This document shows, piece by piece, positions 47,375-57,960 of a stretch of 64,000 nt of DNA. The position numbers were made by a program, and so were the translations under genes. The DNA is from Hetaerina americana (taxonomy: Eukaryota > Arthropoda > Insecta > Odonata > Calopterygidae). Location of the stretch: the NCBI GenBank assembly GCA_022747635.1, contig JAKTNV010000009.1, positions 29,489,622-29,553,621 on the forward strand, given 5' to 3'. The notes under the pieces are model-generated. The model saw only the letters and a list, made by a program, of their open reading frames with translations, did no database searches and had not been told where the DNA came from. Numbering within the stretch: the stretch's first letter is position 1; each line of letters begins with the position of its first letter.

Positions 47375-48995
47375 GAAATGAGAAATATGCTCGTGATTTT
47401 CTATATAATCAAACTTCTTTCTAGCTCCATAAGAACGATTACTATCGCTGATAACGCTTGCCAAACCTCGAACTATCATTTCCAAAATACTGACTGCATG
47501 TATTCATTTCCTCGTCGATAACAGAATGAAAATGGCACATCGCTGGTGCGATTATTATCCCCTTGGCATCGAGGTGTTCAAGTTAGTCAATTTTAGAATA
47601 TGTTTTGCGCAGTTACTCACTCGATTCTCTCACTAGATAGCAGCTTATTATGACTTGATAATTCTTCATTTTAATGTCTTTGAATTGGCTGAGTGTTTTA
47701 CTTATTTTCAACTGTTGTTTTCCCCATATTAAGTACCTTCAGACCTCTGAACTTTAAAATAAATGTCTCTAATTAACTGTGTTTCCCGAAAATATCTTCA
47801 ATATAAATCTTTCCCCTCGTTTCTGCATTTTCTATTCGCTTTTTTATTAATCCGTTCACATTAAAACTTTGTTGATGGCCATTGAATCCTTATCTCTAGT
47901 CACCATAGTTCTTCTGAAACACAGTATATCCATTACTAACGATATGTTCTTCTCAGTTGATGCCATCGTTGGATTTGCATGTAGAATCGTTTTTCATTTA
48001 GATACCGGACGTAACAACTAAAATATATCGCGGTTGAACGGTCAATGGCCTAAGAAAAAATGTTTTCAGCGTGAATTATCGAACAGAATGAACTCGTTTC
48101 AAGATAATGAATGATGAATAGAATTTAAGAAGCTCTCTAAATAAGTCAAAGTTAGGCTATTTGTGTATATGGCCCATTATTAGTGATGAAAATGACTTCG
48201 ACAAGTGGCGACTACATCGAAGATCATTGTTAGAGAGGGAAGGGTATTCCAAGAATGACTGTTATTATCGTTAAGGAATAAATCGTCGAGCAGATCAGTT
48301 GGATCAGTTTAAGTGTATCGCGGTATGATGGGAGTAACGGTGTAAATCAGAGGAAAGGCTGGCCGTATTCTCTTTGTAAAAGGGTAAAATCCAGTCGTAA
48401 AAGTTCAGGAAAACACGTTTCTGCCAACGGAAACTTTTATAGCGGAAAATATTTCAATATTAAACGAATAATAAAAACCAATTTATGACCCGAATAAATG
48501 ATAGTTTAAAATGGGGTTATTTTTCGAATTAATCGTTTCGTGCATTTAATTTTTATAAGGGGGCTATGAAGCATTTCGCAAGTAAAGAAGTGATACACCC
48601 ATTTCAAACTAATAATTGAAGCTCGAGAAAAGCAGCTAATTCATAATAACCATGGCTTTTGATCACTAATAACACTTAAATAGTAAAAATTCTTAACCAC
48701 TCAAAGGCAATATAAATACGTAAACACATCAATCATAAAATCCTTAGGAGCATTTCTTCTGCAGGATTTTTGGATAATCTTAGCGCTATAAAGTAAAGAT
48801 TCAGCCAGTATTGCTCCCTATTTCATGGTCTTATTTATGGGATTCAGAACAATGAAATTTATCTCTTACTGACTGATCTCGGATATTTATTAGGAATAGG
48901 CAGCAGGAGCGCATGGTCCAATATGCTGGCTAAATGTTTCTTTATATGCAAGGTACTAAAATTCTACTCTAGAGATAGCAGTAAAAATGCATGTT
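47375..48995. other. AT-rich spacer
   Basis: About 1.6 kb without recognisable gene or element. Confidence 0.45.
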
Positions 48996-49148
48996 CATCT
49001 ACAAACTAGCCCGCGAGCCGCCCCAAGGGCGTGTGTCAGGTGTTGTTAGGGCACCAGCCATGCACACAAGATATGAGTTCATGCGTGCATTAGAATTAAT
49101 ATTTTTCCTCATATGCACAAACACGAGGTCATATCCACACCTCTATAC

Positions 49149-49875
49149 AAGCAACGAATCAATATCAAGTTTTTTGGTGAAGTGCGGTAAAAATTATCAA
49201 TAAATTATTGAAATTTTGACAGCTGTTTACGGTGATGATGCTCTGAAGAAAACATCCGTTTTCAAGAGGATTAAGCATTTTAAAGATGGCCGACAAGACG
49301 CCACGGATGATGCAAGGCCGGGACGACCTTCAGCCACCTGTATTGACGACAACATTGATCGTGTGCGGTCCCTTGTGCTTACCGATCGTCAAAAAACTGT
49401 CCGAATGATAGCTGATGAACTGAATTTAGGAAAATCGACAGTGCACGCTATTTTAACCGAACATGATGGCTGGATCCTTCACCATGACAATGCACCTGCA
49501 CATTCAGCAGTGATTGTTCGCCAGTTTCTGGCAAAAAATTCATTCACCATCCTTGGTCATACTGCTTATTCGCCAGGTCTCGCACTCTGCGAATTTTTCC
49601 TATTCCCGAAATGCAAAAATGTGATGAGGGGACAATACTGGGAGGATGTGGACACGATAAAGCAAGAAACGACGAGAAAACTAAAAACCCTAACTGCCGA
49701 GGACTTCCAAGGGTGCTTTAAACAGTGGAAAAGAAGATGGAATTAGTACATAGCAACGAATGGAGAGTACGTTGGGGGGGATAAAATCTAAAATTTTCCA
49801 ACTAAACTAGACTATTTTTTTTCCAAATGAAGTTATTTTGCCTCAGTGCGCGTATTTATTGGACAGAGTAGTACA
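49149..49875 (+). mobile_element. mariner (DD34D) element, decayed, nested in repeat R
   Basis: The transposase starts near 49152 with QRINIKF, shifts frame in a T-run (about 49169-49175), continues FLVKCGKNYQ, hits a TAA at 49201-49203, and is then open to 49746. The right boundary is probably near 49870, where TTATTGGACAGAGTAG is followed by TA; no matching left terminal repeat is seen. This element is not family M1: its transposase sequence and 3' tail differ. Confidence 0.75.
49204..49749 (+). pseudogene. mariner transposase with in-frame internal deletion
   Basis: An open frame with no ATG start; counted from the TTG at 49216 it has 176 codons. Residues 3-82 are the rest of the first helix-turn-helix (VYGDDAL, FKRIKHFKDGR), the linker ARPGRPS (33-39) and the second helix-turn-helix (TVRMIADELNLGKSTVHAIL, 61-80). 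At residue 84 the sequence jumps directly to GWILHHDNAPAH (85-96), so the part holding the first catalytic Asp is deleted in frame. D91 is the second catalytic Asp; the third position, 35 residues further on, is Glu (E126, in LCEFFLF), and YSPD has become YSPG. The C-terminus FKQWKRRW is intact. Typical mariner transposases have about 345 residues. Catalysis is excluded; DNA binding is conceivable but the N-terminus is broken upstream. Confidence 0.8.
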
Positions 49876-50099
49876 TCATGCTATCATTGTTAAGTTTGAC
49901 TAAATTATTCAATTTTGATCTAACGATAGAAGTATTCCGGTGCGATACGGCTCGATTTCATAATGACTGCGTATCATACGCGGGAAGATAGTGCTAGACC
50001 CCGTCGGTGACGGTCTATTTAGTTTCCTATCTAGTTTCGAATCTACCAATCTAATGCATCCTGATTTCCCCAATCTCCTGTTCATCTCCTACAATAAGT

Positions 50100-50650
50100 T
50101 TAAGGCTCATTCAATAACCATCCGCATCTACACAAAACACCCCGCAAGTCACCCCAAGGTGTTGCAGGGGTGTTCGGCCACTGCGCAAATATTAGTTCAT
50201 GCATGAATTTGAATATACAAGTATACTTGTATATTTAATGATATTAGCAAACACTCGTACAAATATACATATGCAAGCCTTTGCATAGATCATGTAATAA
50301 TTTATACTCGGCGAAATTTTCCAATTTTAGTTTTAAGCAAATGTATTATTTGTAAAAGTATTCAGGTGATTGGAGTTTGATTTTATAATGAATACGTATA
50401 ATGCGAGGGAAAAAGAAGTACTTGAATCTGTCGGTGATATTGTGTATCTCCCTATTTTATCTTGGTGGTCGAATCTATCACTATAATCGGGTGTCACAAG
50501 AAAACACAGGTATACTGTACCTTTCTAAAAGTCAAATTCCTACTTGCTTTGTACGTGTCTTGCATGTTCTCTCCGTGAATCAAGGGATTCCCGACCTAAT
50601 TCCTTCCAACATACCCATCACGCATGCTCTATTTGCGTAGCAATATTTCA
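50100..50650 (+). repeat. dispersed repeat R, copy 4 (complete A and B)
   Basis: Part A: CACCCCAAGGTGTTGCAGGG, CACTGCGCAAATATTAGTTC, ATGCATGAA. It is followed by a 24-nt perfect palindrome at 50212-50235 (half-site AATATACAAGTA). Part B: ATAATGAATACGTATAATGC, GTACTTGAATCTGTCGGTGA and TCTCCGTGAATCAAGGGATT. It lies directly after copy 3 in the same orientation, so the two form a tandem pair. Short ORFs across it have no domain. Confidence 0.72.
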
Positions 50651-50703
50651 CATATCTGGCGGATATTCTTCGAACCTTTTCCAGCTCTTGAACAATTCGC
50701 AGG

Positions 50704-50898
50704 CCCTGGTGGCGGCGGGGTAACGTCCTCTTCTACCAACCCAGAGGTTGAGGGTTCAATTTCCAACTAGGTGGATTTTCCTCGACCTGGGGCTTCGGTG
50801 TATGTAATTGTCTTCAATGTCGCGTCTAAGGATTAGGTGGAAGAAGGGACTATTAGGCTCAATCTCGCCCATTTAGGCCGATGAATAAAATAAACAAT
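50704..50898 (+). repeat. tRNA-derived SINE, family 2
   Basis: The head CCCTGGTGGCGGCGGGGTAA is identical to that of the copy at 32.4 kb; GAGGGTTCAATTTCCA is the B-box region with substitutions. The body ACCTGGGGCTTCGGTGTATG and an A-rich tail (GATGAATAAAATAAACAATAG) follow. Non-coding. Confidence 0.85.
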
Positions 50899-51405
50899 AG
50901 AATTCAGATTGTAGCAATGATGGGATATAGGCACTTATACGGTTTCAAATACCGGGGAATTTAATTATTTTTTTACTTTTCAATTTCCAAACTTGGATGC
51001 GATAACATTCACCACTGCGCGTAATTATACAAATGTCTGTTTCTGAATTTTACGCTAGAATATCGTTCAACCAGGATATAAAAGGTCATGATTGTTAAAC
51101 TCAAAGTAAATTAGCTCTTTTAAACGAGGTGTTGTGTGGGTAAAGTTTGCTTAGGAGATCAAGACAGGCGCTTATTTTTATTTATTGCGCCAAATTAAGG
51201 GCATCCCCTGCCATTCGAGGTTATTGCACAATAAAATTCATTTATGCTAATAAAATGTAAAGAAAGCTCCAAGATAGTCAAAAATAGATGCCATGAGAGG
51301 GCAACTTCCGGCAGCATATTGAGATATAGAAAACTAACTAAAATGGAGACAAGAACCTTTCCTCCCATTAATAGATGGCGTTGAGTTACAGGGGAGTTGT
51401 GAAAA
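50899..51405. other. AT-rich spacer
   Basis: Nothing recognised. TAGATGGCGTTG at 51372 precedes the mariner insertion; see findings. Confidence 0.4.
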
Positions 51406-51407
51406 TA

Positions 51408-52160
51408 CGAGGGTCATCCGGAAAGTAGTACCCGTTCGTGAAATAAAGACACAAAAGTAAATATTAACAAACATAAAAAATTTTATTTGAAAGAGGATAC
51501 TTTAAACTACTTCTCAACATAATCTCCAAGCAAATTAAGGCATTTGTCATAACGTGTGACAAGTTTCTGTATTCCTGCTGCATAGTCCTTCGCCGCCAGC
51601 TCATTGAGATACGCGAGGGACCCATCTTGCACAAATTTTTGCATAATGCAGATGGTGTTTAACAATTTCATGAACAATTGTTCGAGAAACATTGGGAAAA
51701 TGCTCACAGATGTCATCAATTGTGACGCGCCGATCGTTCCTCACGAATTCGTCAACTGAGCTCACCAGTTGGTCTGTAATGACAGACGGTCTCTCCGAAC
51801 GCTCATCGTCGTGTGTGTTCCCCCTCCCCATGTTGAAGTTGCGACACCACCGCCGAACAGACGACTCGTCCATTACATTGTCTCCATACACCTCCTTTAA
51901 TTGGCGATGAATATCACATGGGCGAACGTTTCTTGCATTGAGGAATTTAATCACTGCCCTCACTTCACAACTGGCGGCGTTCTCAATTTTTTTAAACATT
52001 GTAAACAATCACAGAAACAACACAGGCAATGCTAGCGTCACGCAACTTGGCTCAGAGAAGGCAGACAAGCCACTGAAGCTATCTGACCTCGTCCAGCGGC
52101 TACTCGCGTCGTCAGCACTTCATGCGGCACGAACGGGTACTACTTTCCGGATGACCCTCG
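51408..52160 (-). mobile_element. mariner derivative with perfect 33-bp TIRs
   Basis: This is a 753-bp element. The left terminal repeat (51408-51440) starts CGAGGGTCATCCGGAAAGTA and the right one (52128-52160) is its exact reverse complement over 33 of 33 positions. TA flanks both sides (51406-51407, 52161-52162). The interior encodes, on the minus strand, the N-terminal helix-turn-helix domains of a transposase joined out of frame to its last 40 or so residues. The perfect terminal repeats and clear TA duplication suggest recent movement by a transposase encoded elsewhere. The terminal repeats are unrelated to those of family M1. Confidence 0.95.
51508..52008 (-). pseudogene. mariner transposase, N-terminal domain fused to C-terminal tail
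   Basis: The ORF at 51601-52008 (135 codons) contains the paired helix-turn-helix region of mariner transposases: EVRAVIKFLNARN, DIHRQLKEVYGDNVMDESSV, the DERSERPS linker (in place of GRPS), and VTIDDICEHFPNVSRTIVHE. It ends just after ICARWVPR. The next recognisable block, in the +1 frame at about 51508-51640, is LAYLNELAAKDYAAGIQKLV followed by RYDKCLNLLGDYVEK, the extreme C-terminus. The whole DD34D catalytic core is missing. If translated it would yield a DNA-binding domain without catalytic activity; whether it is transcribed cannot be told from sequence. Confidence 0.88.
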
Positions 52161-52189
52161 TAAATAGTTACCAAGGTAAAATGGAATGG

Positions 52190-52500
52190 ATTAAGTAAAA
52201 AAGACGTTCTTTAATGAGTTGTAGATGAAAGAATCTGATGAAAATTCTGTCAAGAAAAGGTATAGCGTCTCCCTTATCGGTCACATATTGAGACAGTAGT
52301 CGCGCTGGGAAAAGTGAACCTGTAAAACAACAGCGGAAGAACCAAGAAACATGAAACGATCAACGAAATACCAGGTAAAAGGATTGTGCACCCGCGAAGA
52401 CTAAGGGTATCCAGTAGAAGAATCTAGTGAATAGCTGCCTCAACCAATTGTAGGATTGATGAGCAATAAGGACTATTGTAAAGAGGGAAGTCCAGAATAC
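52190..52500 (+). mobile_element. probable non-LTR retrotransposon tail
   Basis: The plus strand reads KRYSVSLIGHILRQ (the L-I-G-H-I-L-R segment) near 52258 and, about 170 bp later in another frame, IAASTNCRIDEQ followed by a stop, like the W-R-A-A-x-N terminal segment. The intervening part is illegible. It lies 30-40 bp downstream of the mariner right end, so the mariner may have inserted next to it. Confidence 0.5.
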
Positions 52501-52870
52501 TATTAAGAGCATTATATTATCTAAACCGGGGGAATAATTAACATCCCACCCTATAGGTATTGATGGGTCACAATACGAAAATAGCGTGAGAGATATGGAC
52601 TTCAGCCCTGATATTAAATGTGCCCGTTCTCACCTTGAAGCAATTGTGTCCATAACCATAACTTTTCTATGTGGAAAAGCCAAGTTGTTTATTTTCAATT
52701 TCAAGGTTATGCACCCCAAAAATTTCGATGGGAAGACCTTGTGAAATTTTTTCTGTTCCTACCTTTTTAATTTACGAGGTTCTTTTTTCAGATATTCTAT
52801 CGTTTAAGATAGCTTAGACACAATAAATACTTAAATATTTCTAACTTTTGCCTGATAAGACACAACTTGG
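52501..52870. other. AT-rich spacer
   Basis: Nothing recognised. Confidence 0.35.
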
Positions 52871-52879
52871 CACCATACA

Positions 52880-54685
52880 CTACAATAAACCCTTCTTCAA
52901 TTTTGTAAATTTTCTACTGCCTTTCTTTCCATCAAACGTTCCTGTACTCTTCGTCTCCTGCCTTACGCCATCCCTTCTAATATATTCTACAAAATTCCAT
53001 CACCATCAGTCCTTTAATCCGGAGATTGATTACTGCACCCCCCCCCCCAATTCATCCTTATTCAATAATAATGTACCTATGTCCTGGAAGCTTTTCTGTC
53101 GCACATCCCTTTTCATTTGCCCAATACATTTTCCATTTGTCTTCCTCATGAGAACTTACGATCTATTTTGTGTAACATTCTTTCCTACGTGTCTCAAGGT
53201 GTCTTTTTTATGGTGGTTTATATGGTATTTTCCTCGTCTTTCTTATCTGCTTTTCATATTGTATCTGTCCTTTTATTTTTCCGTATTTGCCGCGAGCACC
53301 AAGTTTTAAATACTTTTATTCTCCTCAGTACTCCTTTTACTATGCTCCATTTCTCTGATCCATACAATACCACATTATACACGTATGTTTTGGCCAACTG
53401 CTTTTTTATTTGTGGTCCGATTTTTGTTTAGCTTTGGGGTCGCCTTTTAATGACAATACCTTCTTAGCTACTCTGAACTTGATATCTGTTGAGCTGCTTC
53501 CTTTCCCATGTTCTGATGGTTTCGAGGTAGGTGAACAATTCCACTTTCTCTAATTTCTCTACTGCCAGTTCAAAATCCGTCCTAAGCTTTTCTCTTCGGC
53601 CAATAAGAATTTTTGTTTTCTTCTTATATATATTACAAAGTTATACTTTTTCAGTACTTAATTTATTGTGTCAATGGATGCTCGCTGGGGTTCTATATTC
53701 TTTACAACAACTGCGATGTCATCCGTTAAGCAAAGCGTATTTATTTCATCTCCGTTCATCCTAATTCATTTTATGGTGATTTATTGTGCTTTCCTTATTA
53801 CTTCTACATTTGAATAACATCGGTGAGCAATGAATGCTTATCTCGATTGAATTATTTTGCTAATATTTAATGGAAGTTCCATTTTCCTTTCGTTTTATTC
53901 TTGCATCGTGACGGCCTAGCTCTTGTACAGGTGATGGACTATTTTACTTTCGTTATGATCCATTCTCAATTTTAAAGCTTCTCGAAAAATAACTTAATCC
54001 ACTTCAGTTGCAGAGGGCTTCTTCAAATCTACCAAATTAGTTACATTGGCTTGTTGGCATGGATAATTTTCTCAGGCAGATACTTTAGACCCAGTAAAGC
54101 TTCCCTCGTAACTCCGTCATTCCTGCATCCAAATGATTTTCCAACAGCTTGTCCAGAGTTTTTGTTTTATCTGTCGACTGATTACTCTTGTAGGGAGTGA
54201 AAGTGAAACTAGGTTCAATATTCGATATTCCTCTCATTTATCGGTTCTCGTTTTCTTTGGTATTGCAATAATTATGCTCTTCTTACAGTCTTACAGTAGT
54301 TTTCACTTTCTTACTTATCTTTTTTTATTCCAAATAGAGCATCCTTAGTTTTACCTTCGAATATCTTGATGATTTCTCCGTTGATTTTGTCATATCCTGT
54401 CACCTTTCTTTTCTTAAATTCGTCCACTGGCCTTTCTATTCACTTCTGAGAATACTATATCTCGACCTCGGCCATCTTCGTCCACCACAGTATATTCCCA
54501 TTTTCATTTCTGGTGCTATTGGATTTCCTTTTCTTCTTCCTTATTGAGCTTATTTGCAAGCTCCTTAGTACTTCTCTTCTTCATGGCATTTTAATTTTTT
54601 TCACAGCAGTTCTCAATCCACTCTTCCTTCGCCTTTTTCTGAACCTTAAGTGGCCCGTCTAAATTCACCAATTCCAATCGTACCG
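52880..54685 (-). mobile_element. non-LTR retrotransposon, longest RT remnant
   Basis: The minus strand, read from 54.69 kb downward, shows: the region before the RT domain (AKEEWIENC, KRSTKELANKLN), the start of the RT domain (VTGYDKINGEIIKIFEG near 54.38 kb), the catalytic region (LCLTDDIAVVVKN near 53.72 kb, T-D-D in place of A-D-D), a degraded YLG-equivalent stretch with STDIKFRVAKKVLSLKG, then QLAKTYVYNVVLYGSEKWSI, RRIKVFKTWCSRQIRKNKRT and finally GQMKRDVRQKSFQD near 53.07 kb. Many stops and frameshifts interrupt it. The endonuclease domain is not seen. The plus-strand ORFs in this interval are antisense shadows. Confidence 0.87.
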
Positions 54686-54689
54686 TTAA

Positions 54690-55075
54690 AAAACGACATA
54701 TTTAAAGTCGCGAATCTTCAGTCTTCCACAGCACCACGAGGAAATTCAGAGCATAAGATGAAATTTTGAACGCTTTTCAAAGGGCAAAGGCCGTATATAA
54801 TTCTGCTAATGATTCTGTCATCTTTAAGGTAATTATTTAAGTTTAAATCAGTGAAATAGTAGTGATTGAAAGTAAAAATATCGTCTATTAAAATTCGACA
54901 AAATCGCAGTAGGTGTTTTTGTGTTAGTTTCCCTAATTCTTTCAACTCCTGATTACCTCTGCCCGGAAAAATGCAATGAAATCGATTATATTTTTACGAA
55001 AATTCAGGGATACGTATTACTCCAAACGTTATCTATTTCTTTATTTTCCCTTAATATTTTACATAATCAGTCAAT
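54690..55075. other. AT-rich spacer
   Basis: Nothing recognised. Confidence 0.35.
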
Positions 55076-55079
55076 TTTG

Positions 55080-55750
55080 ATGTTCTTTGATGATTGGGGG
55101 GGAGGGGGGGTGTTGACTATGGAATATCTTGTGCATTGGGTGCTCGTTATTGGGCAAGAGGATACTCCTAAATGAAGACACAAACTGCCCGAGTCTTTTG
55201 CCAAGTTACCCGCAAAATCCTGTGGAACTCTTGGGAGGATGGTGGATGGAGTGGCTCTGGGAGAAGGTCGGGGAGGGGAGGGTTGCGATGGGAGACAAAC
55301 ACACGTACACACGCACACAGTAACGCCTACACTCGAGTCCCCTTTCGGTCGAGTTGGATGGCTGTTTGCGGAAGGCTTTTGAGATGGGGGTAAACACTAT
55401 TTTCCGAACGCGGGGAGGGTGGTGGGGAGTGTATGCAGGGGAGGGAATGAGAGAATGGGACGTGGAGGTGTAACTGTGGAGGGGGCGATGTGCTTCGTTT
55501 TGGGTGGAGAGAGGAGAAGGCTGTAGGGGGTGGTTCAAGGATGGCGTTGATGATGATGAAGGCGAGATAGGCCCCCCCAACCCCCTACCAGCCACCCCTT
55601 GTTCCCCTGAGGGAGTTGAGCGCTCAATCCTCGGGGATTGATAGTGAGGACACAGGGGCGCGGTGATTGGATTTGGCGGCGGACGAGTGGACGGCGCGGG
55701 ATATATGTGAGCAGGGGCAGGGAGGAAAGAGCTCTAGGCATAAGGAAGCA
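55080..55750. other. purine-rich GC island
   Basis: G/A-rich on the plus strand, with GGGGGGGAGGGGGGG-type runs at 55096-55110 and ACACACGTACACACGCACAC near 55299-55318, and a CpG-rich end (55610-55720). The 129-codon minus ORF (55206-55595) is Pro/Ser/His/Thr-rich and compositional. Confidence 0.5.
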
Positions 55751-55959
55751 TGGGGGAAAGTAACCGACGGCGTTGGTTTCCCAGAGGTTCCGACAGCGTA
55801 GCCTAAGACAATTCTGTGGATATCAATGCCATTCGAAACTAATTATTATCGGTTTGCATTTACCCCTCTTCACATAGACGAGAGTTCACCCAGACACTTT
55901 CGAATAAAATGTTAAAAGAGATGTTATTTTATGTCTGCTGAACCTCAAGCTGGTAGCTG

Positions 55960-56165
55960 AGGAATACGAGTATTTAGGACCATGCCCAGTACGACATTTT
56001 GAAAATATGTGTATACAAGATGCAGAGACATAAGGAGCCCGTCTGGTGAAAAATCGTTCATCATCGTCATTATGGGTTCTGTAGCCGAAGCTTGGTTTGA
56101 AGCAGCTCTCCAGACTCTCCTATCTTCCGCCAATCTATTCATTCCATCTTACGGGAAAATAAAGT
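55960..56165 (-). mobile_element. non-LTR retrotransposon, extreme 3' tail
   Basis: The minus strand encodes MNRLAEDRRVWRAASNQAS, the terminal M-K-R-L-A-E-D-R-x-x-W-R-A-A-S-N-Q motif of the RT ORF, followed by about 45 further codons. The codon before DGMNR is a stop, and nothing further upstream is legible, so only the last part of the element is preserved. Its good match suggests a younger age than most other RT copies here. Confidence 0.75.
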
Positions 56166-56660
56166 GCGTCACAGAACTATTGTACATATAGGTGTGGGAG
56201 CCACTGGAGGACTAAAACCACATGGTCATTTTTGTATGTAAATCGTATGAATTGAACTCTGAAAGAAATTGAATACATATACATTGATAATAAAGGCCAC
56301 AAAAAGAAGTCAAAGACAATAGGTTTTCGGATGGAGAGACATAGTTAAGGATTTCTTTCTCACAAAATTTGTGACCTCAAGATTAATAAACATTACTCAC
56401 GTCCCTTAAAGCCACCATAACATAAAATTATGCTGAATTTCATCGATCTGAACTTACCTGAAGGACCGGAGAACCGAAATTCTCTGTCGTAGAAACTTAT
56501 TGGCGGCTTACAATTAAGAATTGGTTAGTTGTAGATTTGCATATCAGAGAGTGGTTCGTAATTTTTTTAAATTCTAGTCTCTCCAAAATATTCATTTGGA
56601 ATATATCTCCCTTTTAATTCAGCGTGAGCTGAAAGTAAATTGATAATATCCACAGCAGAC
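56166..56660. other. AT-rich spacer
   Basis: Nothing recognised. Confidence 0.35.
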
Positions 56661-56664
56661 GATC

Positions 56665-56995
56665 AGAGACATGGACATGAGTTTTAATTCCCTTTGCGAT
56701 TTTTCGCCTCGTGGTAAATTAATGAATTTCATAATCAATCGATCGTTTCACTGCGGCCCTTTTGTGAGAAAAGAACAATCTCAAAGGTTTTCCACACGGG
56801 AGGGCGATGGGTGCATTCACTTCGTCTTCAATTACCCCGTCAAGGAGTGCCTTATTGTGGAGAAGTGATGGGGTCTATTCGGCACCATTGTCTTTGGGGC
56901 GACGTTCTTTCACTTGCGGCCGACCGGATAATTAAGACCGTGACAAAAGACCTGACTTCTCATTCTCCACCTCTTTCAGTCAAAAAATTTACGTG
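56665..56995. promoter_or_regulatory. low-repeat CpG patch, possible cis-regulatory DNA
   Basis: Non-repetitive, balanced DNA with CpG words and closely spaced Sox-like (GAACAATCTC, CATTGTCTTTG), TCF-like (CTCAAAGG) and homeodomain-like (ATAATCAATCGATCG, GATAATTAAG) words. Two short overlapping ORFs have no domain. The role is inferred from word content only. Confidence 0.22.
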
Positions 56996-56997
56996 CA

Positions 56998-57022
56998 TAT
57001 AAAATATATATATATATATAAA

Positions 57023-57054
<32 letters not shown>

Positions 57055-57150
57055 ATTTATATATATATTTATATATATATTTATATATATATTTATATAT
57101 ATATTTTTATATATATATATATAAATTTATGTATATATATACATATACAT
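56998..57150. repeat. TA microsatellite with higher-order period
   Basis: About 150 bp of (TA)n broken by regularly spaced TTT or AAA interruptions, giving an approximate 12-16-bp higher-order unit of the type TATATATATATTTA. Confidence 0.92.
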
Positions 57151-57960
57151 ACACATAAATACGTATAAGGCCATCACCATTTTCCCTCTTCTTCCTGCTT
57201 CTGCGGTAGGGCCCAATTCCGGCTCCCGTCTATCTCGCCTTATTCGAGAAAAGGGCCCACTGGAGTAAAATATAAGGGGTGTTTCCTTATTAGACTGTCT
57301 CGACTGGAGCGTCCCGGAGTTACTCGAGCCCCTCCAACCCTCCTTTCGATTCCACCCCTTCCCCTTTGCGGATCTTTTTTCCCATCTCCCCCCTCCTCCC
57401 CATCTCCCCACCCACTCACTCACGTCGCCCTTGGCACTCCCCCTTTCTTCCCCATAGATGACGTTCTTGGTGGGAAAATGAGAGGAGGAAGAGGAGGTGG
57501 GGTTGAAAAAATAATGTCCCGCAAGTCGGACTAACGACTTCTTTTCTCAGGGGCAACTCGCTCTGGCTTCCCGAAGAAAGTTCAGGGAGAGAGGCCATTC
57601 CGCCGCCACCCCCGCGCTTCCTGCCATTCGCCCCTTTCTTCCTCATTTGCGACCAACTTTGGCGCCGGTTCGCCTTCTTTTTTTAATTTTTTTTGTCCTG
57701 CGAGCTTCCGCGGGTGGTAAGGATCCAGGAGAATCGCGAAAATCGTAAGTGGGGTTATTTTTTTTCGTTGGATTGGCTCCTTACTCTCCCCGTTTCTCTC
57801 CCTTCCTCCCTCTGTGACGGAACGGGAGATCTTCAGGAAGATTGAGTGGGAGAGACCAATCCCCATTACCTGCCATAAAGCACTTTAAGGGTAGAGTTTT
57901 TCTAAGAGTGTGGCATGGTGGTGGTGGGGATGATTTTCCTTCTTCAAAACCCGTACCTCT
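57151..57960. other. pyrimidine-rich GC island with mixed segments
   Basis: C/T-rich at 57175-57460 and 57590-57650, briefly purine-rich at 57475-57510. ORFs on the minus strand (57127-58020) are Gly/Arg/Lys/Glu-rich and compositional. No gene recognised. Confidence 0.45.

Larger units (their letters stand above)
49005..50080 (+). repeat. dispersed repeat R, copy 3, split by a mariner
   Basis: Part A (about 49010-49110) reads CCCCAAGGGCGTGTGTCAGG, GGCACCAGCCATGCACACAA and TGAGTTCATGCGTGCATTAG. Part B resumes at about 49890-50060 with TTCATAATGACTGCGTATCA, CCCCGTCGGTGACGG and TTCGAATCTACCAATCTAAT. The mariner described at 49149-49875 lies between. In copies 1 and 4 the A-to-B interval is only about 100-180 bp, so the mariner was inserted into this unit. 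Confidence 0.7.

Noticed and set aside
51692..51910. 72-codon plus-strand ORF
   Set aside because: Shadow of the minus-strand transposase frame within the mariner.
53117..53431. 104-codon plus-strand hydrophobic ORF that looks membrane-like
   Set aside because: It is antisense to a clear reverse transcriptase remnant; the hydrophobicity comes from reading the complement of Lys/Glu/Arg-rich codons.
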